Notes under the pieces: generated by a model | What the model was told of the DNA's origin: nothing | Seen by the model: the letters and a program-made list of their open reading frames with translations, nothing else | The model's database searches: none | From: Nannochloropsis oceanica | Lineage: Eukaryota > Sar > Eustigmatophyceae > Eustigmatales > Monodopsidaceae | Length of the DNA: 64,000 nt | Direction of reading: 5' to 3' | Assembly: GCA_004519485.1 (NCBI GenBank) | Contig: CP038121.1 | Location: 248,001-312,000, forward strand | Part shown: one piece after another, positions 49,233 to 57,949 of the stretch | How the letters are laid out: every line of letters starts with the position of its first letter | Numbering within the stretch: position 1 is the stretch's first letter | Position numbers and translations under genes: made by a program

Positions 49233-49835
49233 ATGATTGCCTGTATTACTGTGGTAGGCAAGAGGAACGAACTCCTCTACCTGCAGACCTTTCTTCCTCC
49301 GACTGACCCCAACGGAAGTTATTACGACCCCCTCCGCTTCCATTTTCTCGCCCACAGTGCCCTCGACGCTTTCGATGAACGCAGTGCAGGCAAGTCCAGT
49401 CGGCCTCCCACTTCCTCTGCCTCGTTCACCGGCGCAAATACGGCGAACGACATGTTCCTGGGCCACCTCTGTCCAATAGAAGAATTTCGTGTATACGGGT
49501 ACCAAACCAGCACCCATTTGAAGCTCATTGCCATCCTTACCGAGAACGAGCCTGTCCGTGAAAATGACTTGAAAAACGTCCTTCAAGGCTTGCATACATT
49601 GTACGTCAGCTATTTGCAATCCCCCTTCTCGCCTTTGTCTGGGAAAATTACCTCGGCGCGCTTTGCGAAGGGGGTGGAAAGGCAGGTGTCAGTGTACAAT
49701 CAGAGCACTAGCAACAGTAGTAGCAGTAGTGGTGGTGGTGGGATTGGAAGTGGGCTAGCAGCTCTATCATCGTCAAGGCTTTTGGCTTCTACTTCTTCAA
49801 CGGGCACCTCTTCCTTTCCTCGTTTTCCAACTTGA
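49233..49835 (+). CDS. TRAPPC2L: TRAPP complex subunit 2-like protein (TRAPPC2L)
   Basis: Single exon, 200 aa. The sedlin/longin-type fold is recognisable: IACITVVGKRNELLYLQTF, FHFLAHSALDAFDERS, FLGHLCPIEEFRVYGYQTST, HLKLIAILTENEPVRENDLK, LHTLYVSYLQSPFSPLSGKI, ARFAKGVERQV. These match TRAPPC2L in order and spacing (YPLYI, HTSLDVVDEK, FLGxLYPxEDYKVYGYxT, NPF...I.S..F...V). Two features are added: a ~20-residue insert between the second strand and helix 1 (LPPTDPNGSYYDPL) and a ~40-residue Ser/Gly-rich C-terminal tail. The TRAPP complex tethers vesicles and activates Rab GTPases at the Golgi. The start follows a purine-rich leader (cagaaagATGATT). Confidence 0.88.
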   Translation: MIACITVVGKRNELLYLQTFLPPTDPNGSYYDPLRFHFLAHSALDAFDERSAGKSSRPPTSSASFTGANTANDMFLGHLCPIEEFRVYGYQTSTHLKLIAILTENEPVRENDLKNVLQGLHTLYVSYLQSPFSPLSGKITSARFAKGVERQVSVYNQSTSNSSSSSGGGGIGSGLAALSSSRLLASTSSTGTSSFPRFPT

Positions 49836-50285
49836 CTTAATTTTCAGGAAGCAGCGAAAGAAGGAAAAAGCAAACTGATATGAAGAATACGACCCTACCA
49901 GACATAATCCTATTTTTGTAGATAAATAATTTAGTCAAGTATTGCTTCTTCAATCGAATGTCCACGAAGTCGACGTTTTGGAAACCGGTTATCGGACCCA
50001 TAACTCAACTATTCGAGTCCCCAAAAAATGGTGACCATTTAGGGTGAGGCCCAGGCATTGGGCAATGGAGGGAGAGGAAAGTATCAAGCAAGATTGAGAT
50101 AGATGCCTAGATGTGCTCTTTGTGTCTTTATCTATCTTATTTTTTTTCCTTTTATCCCGTCTGGGCACTCTACTTATGACTTTTTTGTCTATGTTGGGGT
50201 ATAAATCGTTCGTAATTGTTTCATATTTCTTCTTCCCAAACCCCCACTTATTCCCCCGTTCCCTCCCTCCCTCCTCCACACGTCC
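49836..50285. other. intergenic region between convergent genes
   Basis: 3' ends of TRAPPC2L and of the NCA2-like gene. AT-rich; no gene or RNA recognised. Confidence 0.55.
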
Positions 50286-53200
50286 TCACGTCAGCAGCTC
50301 GAACAACGCGGACCCCCCTCCACTTGTCCTTGACTGCAAGAACGCGTACCCTCTCCGGATGCGACTCAATGACGTCAGCTGCTGCTCCACCGTCTGTCTC
50401 CCCGGCCCTCCCAACACATCACTCATATCTTCTTCCAACGCCCGTCGTACACTCGTCTCAAGCCTCGGGGCGTTCACCCTTAAGATATTTTGAAATTCGG
50501 CTACCAACAACACCACCTCCCCTAACCGCCTCTCATCCAACACAGCTGCCTTGGGTCCCATCCCCCCCAGGGAGGGAGAGAGGGAGGGGAGCGCGAGGAG
50601 GGAGGGAGGGAGGCGGGGCGCGAGGATGAGGAGACGTTCGAGGTCTCGGAGCGTCCGTCGGAGGGCGGCGTGGACACCAGAGAGGTTGCTGATGCGGCGG
50701 GAGGCCAAGGCGCCCAGAAGGTAGAGGGCGGCACGGTAGAAAAAGTAGGTGAGGAAGAGGGCAGGAATGACTGCGAAGAGCTGGAGATTGACTTTGTTGG
50801 CGTTGAAGAGGTCGTCGATCGCTTCCATGGCCACGAGGAGCTGCGGGAGGGAGGGAGAGAGGGAGGGAGGGAGAGAGGGAGGGAGAGGGAGAGGGAGGGA
50901 GGGAGGGAGGTGTGAATGGTGGTGAGGAAAGGTAGGAGGGTGGTAAGGGGAAGGGAACAAGGGAAAGAGTAAGGGAGAGAGAAAGAGAGAGAGAAAGGGA
51001 GGGAGGGGTAGCACGCACCTCTTTTTTCACGTACTGCATCTGGATCAAGAGCATTCGGACAATCTTCCCACTGAACACGTTGCGGACAGCGTGCCTGATC
51101 TCCTTGTCGTACTGCTCGGAAACGAGGCCAATGTCCATGGCTTCCAACGCCTTTTTCCGTGCCTCCTTGCTCATTTTCGGATACGTGTCCTCGATAAAAT
51201 CACTCAACATCCGCCGCAAACTCGCCTGCGCATCAGCAATTGCCCCCACATCCGTCAACCGCTGTCTTTTGTTCAATATCAAGTCGTCCAGGATCGCTTT
51301 CCCCGGTTCAACAAAACGATACACCAGGAATTCCTCGGTGTTTTTCTTCGTCAAGGTCGCCGTTTCGTGGATGCTCTCCCGGCGCGACCAGATTTCAGCG
51401 AGGGACCGAAGGAAGAAGATGTAGGCGGCGGCTCGGAGGGAGAGGGCGAACCACTCGTTCATTTTGGGCCGGTCGAGGTCGTGGGCCTCGAGGTGGTGGG
51501 CAACGCGGGTGCGGAGGGCGAGGGAGTGTTGGAGGGTGCCTTGAGCCCGGGGGCCGAGGGTGGACCAGGTGATGGGGGAGGGGGGGGCAGAGGGAGAGGA
51601 GGAGAAGGGAGGGGGGGGGGGGGGAGGGAGGAAGAGGGTTGCTGACCATTTCGATCTTTTTCGATCTGTCACGGCTGCTGCTGCTGCTGCTTGCTTCGCT
51701 CTCTTCTTTTTGCTGCACTACTAACTGCTCCTCACCCTCCTGTCTCCGTCCTCCGTGACTCAACCTCCTCCCCACCTCACCGACCGCCACACCCACCCTC
51801 TTCCTCACCACATTCCACAATCCTTCTCCTCCCCCTCCCTCACTCCCTTCCTTTCTTCCTTCCTCCTCTTCTTGCTCCTTCATCATCTCCCTCTCCCCCC
51901 GCCACAGTCTCTCCTCCGTCTTCCTCACAGGCCTTCCCACTTCCTCCACTGCCTCCTCCGCCAGCGCCACAGCAACCAAGGCCCACCTCACGCTCTCCCC
52001 CACCGACCATGTCCTGATATTTTCCGGTCTGAGCAATAAATGAGCTTCAATGGCGCCGATCCTCTCCGTGTGATCCTTCAGTCTAGCATCCAGCTCCGCC
52101 ACTCGGTGCGCCTCCCTCCTCGACCCAGGGTTGCTCACGCCCTCCCTCCCCCCTACCTCCTCCGCCGCCTCCATCAGAGCATCCTCGTCCTCGTCCTCGT
52201 CCTCCCCCTCCCTCCCTCCTTCTTTCCCTTTCCTTCGTCGCTGTTCCAGGGGTAGATTGTCTATATCCACAATTACTCCCCCTCCCTCCTCCTCGACCTC
52301 CGCCTCCATCCCTTCCTCCTTCGCCCCTCCCTCCTTCCCTCCTCCCCCAAATAGACCAAAGCCACTGTATGCAGCATACGCCTTGGCGCGCTTGGCAGCT
52401 TGCTGCCGGCGTTTCCAGCCCCTCCTCGGTCGGTATCTCGCATGCCAATACCTAGGGAGGGAGGGAGGGAGGGAGGGACTCATGAAGGGTATGGACGGGA
52501 AACAGAGAACGGGAGGGAGGAGGGAGGGAGGGAGGGGGGGAGGGAGGGAGGGAGAGAGGGAGGGAGGGAGGGAGGGAGGGAGGGAGGGAGGGAGGGAGGG
52601 AGGGAGGGAGGGAGGGAGGGAAACAGAGGAAGGGAGGGAGGGAGGGAGGGAGGGAGGGAGGGAGGGAGGGAGGGAGGGAGGGAGGGAGGGAGGGAGGGAG
52701 GGAGGGAGGGAGGGAAACAGAGGAAGGGAGGGAGGGAGGGAGGGAGGGAGGGAGGAGGGAGGGAGGGAGGGAGGGAGGGAGGGAGGGAGGGAGAGAGGGA
52801 GGGAGAGAGGGAGGGAGGGAGGGAGGGAGGGAGGGAGGGAGGGAGGGAGGGAGGGAGGGAGGGAGGGAGGGAGGGAGGGAAACAGAGGAAGGGAGGGAGG
52901 GAGGGAGGGAGGGAGGGAGGGAGGGGGCTTACCGGTGCGCAGCTTGCACCCGTCGGGCTGAGCCCAGGAGAGCGTCGCGAGCCAGACGTGCCGTAGCGTC
53001 ACCAAGACGGACACTTAAAATGACCTTTCCCTGGTCCACGACTGAAAGAGAAGAGAAGGGCCGATTGAGGGAGGGCGGGAGGGAGGACGGGGTGAAAGAA
53101 GTGTTGGAAGAGAGGTTCTCGGTCAGGAGGGCGGTGACGAGGGAGGACGAGGACGAGGAAGAGGAGGAGGAAGGGAGGGAGGAAGGGTGATGTGCTTTGG

Positions 53201-54413
53201 TCAGTTCCGTGAATGCCTTCGCCAGCGATTCCACGTACTCGTCTCTGCGAGTACGGAGACAAGGCAATTCCAAGGCGGCCGTAAGTAACTTCAACCCTGA
53301 GCTACCACTGCTGCTGCTGCTGCTGCTGCTACCGCTCCCACCATCCTCCCCCGCACCACCTCCACCCAAAGGAAAAGAAACGGGCAAGTACTTGAAATAC
53401 TCGTGTGCCTCTCTCTGTAAGATCACTCCGTACCGTTGATAGTCCCTGTCAGCCACATCCAGGACCATATCTCTCACTGGCCGTTTCTGCCACAGATTTC
53501 GTACCCTCCCTACCACGGCCTTGGTCGCCACAGCCGCGCAAACGTACGTCCCCAGACCGACCGGAAAGCGATAGAAGGCCACGCGCCATATGAGCTTTGC
53601 CAGCATGGTGACTTTCAATTTAAAGAGACCGGGGAGGGCGAGAGCGGTGGCGGTGACTCCGGCGAGGACACGATCAAACGCAACTATTTCAGCAGCTTTC
53701 TTGGCTTTGGCTTTGTCTTTACTGGTGATCATGCTGCTGGGAGAAGGATGGAGGGACGAGGTGCTATCATTGTTGTTGCGCCCAGGAGGAGGGGGTGGTA
53801 GTGGTGGTGATGGTGGTGTACCGTCAGGCCTCCGGCTACTGGAAGAGGAGGAAGGGGGGGAGGGCGTCATGGACTTGAAATACTCCCGCATGTCCTCGTA
53901 AAAATCGTCCTCTTGCTGCCCCCCATCGCCTTTGCTGCCGCTTTTCGTTCCTTCGCTTTTGCCGCGGCTACTTTCCCCACTTGCAGGGCCGCAACCCGTG
54001 CCGCCGCTGCTGCTGCTGCTGCTTCTGTCCGCGTTGCTGTTATTGCTCTTGCGGGGCGCGAAAATTTGCGTCCAATATCCTCCTTCCTCTTCCTCCTCTC
54101 CTCTCCCGACCTTGTGTTTTCCAATCTTCCCATCTGTGGCTGCTGCTGCCGCTACTGCAAGGCTTCGTCTCCTCTCCTTGGTTGCTTCTGCTGCTTGCCC
54201 GCCAAGTCCTCCTCCTCCTCCTCTGACGGTGCTATACCAACTGTTCCTCGGAATCTCCCTTCTCCGCGAAGACGACGACGATGGAGTCGATTTCAAGTGG
54301 GACGGCACCAAATGAGGGCGGTGCAAGGCGGCACGGGTGCGCAAGACAGTGTCAAGGAGCAGGAGGAGGAGGACGCAAAGCAGGACGCGGGTCCCTTTGG
54401 TAATCGCCTGCAT
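50286..54413 (-). CDS. NCA2/DGS1-type membrane protein
   Basis: Model complement(join(50286..50840,51019..51539,51673..52451,52933..54413)), 1111 aa, phases 2,1,0. A hydrophobic N-terminus (GTRVLLCVLLLLLLDTVL) may be a signal anchor. The NCA2-type part includes AFDRVLAGVTATALALPGLF, RDYQRYGVILQREAHEYFKY, KALEAMDIGLVSEQYDKEIR, GKIVRMLLIQMQYVKKE-LLVAMEAIDDLFNANK and FAVIPALFLTYFFYRAALYL, the conserved core followed by a membrane span. Homologues act in mitochondrial outer-membrane lipid and ATP synthase expression control (yeast NCA2, plant DGS1). Intron 1 is one long GGGA tract. Intron 2 (51540-51672) contains a poly-C run; its donor GTGACA was chosen because it is the only phase-compatible GT found nearby, so this junction is uncertain. 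Confidence 0.82.
52452..52932. repeat. ~480-bp GGGA tetranucleotide array forming almost all of NCA2-like intron 1
   Basis: From just after the acceptor to just before the donor, the + strand is GGGA repeats. Short AAACAGAGG-type interruptions near 52501, 52621, 52714 and 52880 punctuate it, followed by near-identical blocks. The recurring interruption shows a higher-order repeat. The + strand is a strong candidate for G-quadruplex formation; the pre-mRNA would carry the CCCT strand. Confidence 0.95.
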
Positions 54414-54916
54414 AATGGATGCTAGATTCGCAAGTGTGACGGTCCGCGCATTGGGGTTGACCAGGCACCTGGATATGGGCGTGCTGCTGTGGGGTCTGCC
54501 GCTGCCAGTGCGCGGGTTATGTGAGGGCGTCGTGAGGTCGCCCGTTTACGATGATGGGCTGATACAGATGTGTGATGCATATCGCTCCTTTCAACGACTT
54601 CAACAACCCCACTTTTTTGGCGATGGATGTGTGGGTGTTTGCGTGCCCGATCCCTTTTCGTTGGCGGCGAAAAGTCATTTTTGGTCGCGGCGAGATTACA
54701 TCAAGGCCTGCCATACCATCAATAGCTTATCTAAGTCCCCTTTGGAGTGTTAAGGGGACCATGCTATCTTCTAGCAGAAAATGTTTCACTCCCTTTTTTT
54801 TGGCTCTCTTGATTCCCTCTCGGTTCACCCCTTTTCGCCGCAGTCTTTTTTCTATCGGGACTTGCACATTACGAACAAGCATCACCCCATACTCACCATC
54901 CGATGTGCTTAGGCTA
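54414..54916. other. intergenic region between divergent genes
   Basis: Promoters or leaders of the NCA2-like and DZIP1-like genes. The frame of the latter is open upstream with ATGs at 54575 and 54761, but that translation looks like untranslated leader. No RNA gene seen. Confidence 0.5.
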
Positions 54917-57373
54917 ATGGAGAGTCCTGGAGTCCCCACCCTTCTGCATCCCCTGTTGGGTGGCGGCGGAGGTAGCCAGGGCGCGCGACATTCCCAACAG
55001 CAACACCACCCACACTCAAGCGCCTTTCCAGGCCACCACCACGGCCCAGGCACATTTTCTTTTCGGCCCCGTCGGGGCACACTCGATTTAAGAATCTTAA
55101 ATCGTCTTGACGTTGACCACATCGCAGCGTGCGTGGACATCGATGCCTTGCAACGGCACGTGGAAAATCTGGCCTTTGCATGCTTGACAGAGGAAGATCT
55201 CGCTGCCCACTCTGATCAGGCCGTGATCAAGGGATTTCGTCTCGCCCAGCTTACCATCGAATATCTGCTTAATGTCCAAGATTGTCTTGCATATCAGCTT
55301 GATCGAATGGCTGCACAGCATGTACATGTCGGCAAGAAAGTAGAGAAGCTCAAGCTCCGCCTTAGGCAAGCCTGTTTGGCTACCACCGCCGCCGCAGCTG
55401 CAGCTGTAGCAGCACCAACAGCGGTTAAAATGCCGTTTTCTCCTTCACGGAAGCATGCAAGCAACCACCACGATCGACGCCACCACCACCGGCGGCACCA
55501 CCACAATCACGCGGCCGCACCCTCCCTCCCTCCCTCCCTCCCTGCCGAGGCCGATCACAGCTTTGTCCCCACGCCAACGGTCCTCCGTCTTTATGTCACC
55601 TTTGCAAATGGTTCTTGTGTTGTGGCAACTGCTCCATCTACTTTACTGCTACACGAGCTTAAGGCACAGGTGCTCCCGGACATGCCTGCAATCGCAACGT
55701 CGACTGAGAACAGGAGGAGGAGAAGGAGGAAGGAAGAAAAGGTGAGGAGGCTAAGTGAAAGAGATTTTCGCCTGGTATATCGTGGGTTGAGATTATCGGA
55801 TGATAAATCCTTGAGGGAGTTGGAGGTTCCTGACAATGCTTCCTTGTTTTGTTTAATCGTCGGAGACGAGGGGCCGCGGGAAGAAGAGGAGGATAAGGAA
55901 GAGGAGGAAGAGGAAGAAGCGAGAAAGGCAGCAACGGTAGAGGCAGAGAAGGTACGATTGCTTACGCAGAATGATGCGCAGCAGTCAAGGCTTCGCCGGG
56001 AGCAAGCGGAAGCAATGGCAATTATTCAGGAACGGCTTGCCCAGTTTGAGACGCACGTATTAGGTTTTCTAGAGCAGCAGCAACAACGGCAGGAGCAGCA
56101 CCAGCAGCAGCAACAACGCAATCCTGCCCCTTCCCCCCCTCCTCCTCCTCCACCCTCTCTCACCAATCATTGCATCAGCAGCTTCCCTCAACCCCAAAAA
56201 GTAGCAGAGGACAGCTTGAGCATCGATGAGCGAGTTCGTCTCCTCCTCGCGCAAATGGAGCGTCGCATCCGACGTAAAGTCAAGCGGCTTTCGATCACCT
56301 CCACAGACATGACTCATGTCCGTAAATTGAAGGGGCTACTCTCCTCGGAAATTGGCCGGTTGGGGGTTACGGGTTTATCCTTGCCCCACCAGCAGCAGCA
56401 ACATCACTACCACCAGCAGCAGCGGCACCAGCACCAACAGCAGCAGGTAGTGTCAGTAGCAGATAAAAAGGCAGGAGGGAAAAAGGAGGAGAAGAATTTG
56501 GAGGCCCGCCTCGCCCACCTCCATGCCCGTCGATCTTGCCTTTCCGACAATGTCAAGAGTGTTCTGGACAAGATTCAGGGCGTGGCTCAAATGTCCTTGA
56601 CACAGGTGCCCCGGCCATTCGCTCTCCAAACCATGACAACCTGTACAGCTGCAGCAGCTGTTCCTCCGTGTCCTTCTATTTTTGAGCAAGAGTCCTCCAA
56701 ATCATCGCCGCCCCCCTTCCCCCCTCCTCTTCCTCCACCTCATCATTCGCTCTCTCTCTTAGCACCAGTCAAGCCCCCCAAGCGACGCACCTTTGGCATG
56801 GCAGATATGGTAGCCGTGAGCAAGGCTGTGCAGGATGGGAAAGAAAAAGATAATGAAGAAGAAGATGAAGAAGAGGACGAAGAAGATGACGAAGAAGATG
56901 ACGATGATGATGATAATGATGAAGGAGAAGACGCTGATGATGATTATGAACGACAACAAGAACAACAACAAGAACAACGACAAGAACAACAAGAAGGGGT
57001 GGGACTGAGTGACCCAGGGAAGCACCATCGGCGCCTTCTTTCCGCACGCGCGTGTCTGAGTAAACATGATGGCGGGGAAGAAGATCGCCATCATGAGTTA
57101 TCTTTTGCGCATTTTACTCATGATGATCAGGCCTCACTGCCGCCCGTGGCGACGACATTGTCTTCTTCTTCCCGCTCGTCCCGCTCCTTCTCCTCCTCCT
57201 CCCCCTCCTCGGTCGTCTCCTCTATTTCAGATGAGATCGTTAATGGTGTGACGTCGATGCATGGGGAGTCCAACAGAGCTGCACAGCGGGAGAACGATCA
57301 CTCTCAAGAGGAGGATGAAGACGAAGAGGAGATTATGACAATACCTGAAGAGATAGAGGAGGAGAAAGGGTAG
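54917..57373 (+). CDS. DZIP1-like protein with an added ubiquitin-like domain
   Basis: Single exon, 818 aa from MESPGVPTLL at 54917; an ATG at 54761 would add 52 residues. Residues ~48-140 match the DZIP1/Iguana N-terminal domain: FSFRPRRGTLDLRILNRLDV, DIDALQRHVENLAFACL, FRLAQLTIEYLLNVQDCLAY, QLDRMAAQHVHVGKKVEKLK. A ubiquitin-like domain follows at ~222-318 (VLRLYVTFANGSCVVATAPS, STLLLHELKAQVLP, FRLVYRGLRLSDDKSLRELE, ASLFCLIVG). The rest is coiled and low complexity (Gln runs, helical DERVRLLLAQMERRIRRKVK, acidic Asp/Glu tract). The C2H2 finger of animal DZIP1 was not found. DZIP1 proteins act at the ciliary base, so a basal-body role is the family expectation. The DZIP1 part is clear; the ubiquitin-like call is from pattern. 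Confidence 0.78.
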   Translation: MESPGVPTLLHPLLGGGGGSQGARHSQQQHHPHSSAFPGHHHGPGTFSFRPRRGTLDLRILNRLDVDHIAACVDIDALQRHVENLAFACLTEEDLAAHSDQAVIKGFRLAQLTIEYLLNVQDCLAYQLDRMAAQHVHVGKKVEKLKLRLRQACLATTAAAAAAVAAPTAVKMPFSPSRKHASNHHDRRHHHRRHHHNHAAAPSLPPSLPAEADHSFVPTPTVLRLYVTFANGSCVVATAPSTLLLHELKAQVLPDMPAIATSTENRRRRRRKEEKVRRLSERDFRLVYRGLRLSDDKSLRELEVPDNASLFCLIVGDEGPREEEEDKEEEEEEEARKAATVEAEKVRLLTQNDAQQSRLRREQAEAMAIIQERLAQFETHVLGFLEQQQQRQEQHQQQQQRNPAPSPPPPPPPSLTNHCISSFPQPQKVAEDSLSIDERVRLLLAQMERRIRRKVKRLSITSTDMTHVRKLKGLLSSEIGRLGVTGLSLPHQQQQHHYHQQQRHQHQQQQVVSVADKKAGGKKEEKNLEARLAHLHARRSCLSDNVKSVLDKIQGVAQMSLTQVPRPFALQTMTTCTAAAAVPPCPSIFEQESSKSSPPPFPPPLPPPHHSLSLLAPVKPPKRRTFGMADMVAVSKAVQDGKEKDNEEEDEEEDEEDDEEDDDDDDNDEGEDADDDYERQQEQQQEQRQEQQEGVGLSDPGKHHRRLLSARACLSKHDGGEEDRHHELSFAHFTHDDQASLPPVATTLSSSSRSSRSFSSSSPSSVVSSISDEIVNGVTSMHGESNRAAQRENDHSQEEDEDEEEIMTIPEEIEEEKG

Positions 57374-57949
57374 GGAGGAGTCTCTCTCGGGGAGTGGGTG
57401 AAATTCCCCCAAAAAAGGCGATCATCAATACCAAATTATTCTATTCATCATAGTTTATTATTCTGTGATGACGTTGAGGCAAAAGGGTGAGCATGTACAA
57501 GTAAAAGGTGCGTTTTGAATGCAGAAACGAAGGGTGTTTTTGGTGGGGGGTGGCGGGGGAAGAGAAAACAGAGTGGAAGAGGTGAAGGAGGGGGGAATGA
57601 GAGGAATAAATAGCAAAGACTGCGATAAAGCGGTAGATATATTAAGTAAGAAATTCTTCTGTCTTGTCTTTTCGCTCCGCCGACCATCATTGCTCTGCTT
57701 TGCTAATGAGATTTTGGTTTGAGGTTTTGATGTTGAGGCGACGTATGCGTTTTGATGTTGACGTGCCCTACAGCAGCGTGCTCCAAATGAGTCAGGCATG
57801 TTCTTTACCAAGATTGTCTCACACTGCTTTAAACGCAAATACAGACGAGGTCAGCGGCTTAATTTTTTTATCCTCGCCGCTGCCAGCGTAGTGGGGTTGC
57901 TTTCCCTTCATCCCGGCCCCCCTCTCCCGTCTGCATTCATTCCTTCGTC
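57374..57949. other. intergenic region between tandem genes
   Basis: 3' end of the DZIP1-like gene and promoter of the AIF-like gene. No further feature recognised. Confidence 0.55.

Noticed and set aside
49018-49619. 195-codon minus-strand frame over TRAPPC2L
   Set aside because: The plus strand matches TRAPPC2L along its length; the antisense frame has no motif.
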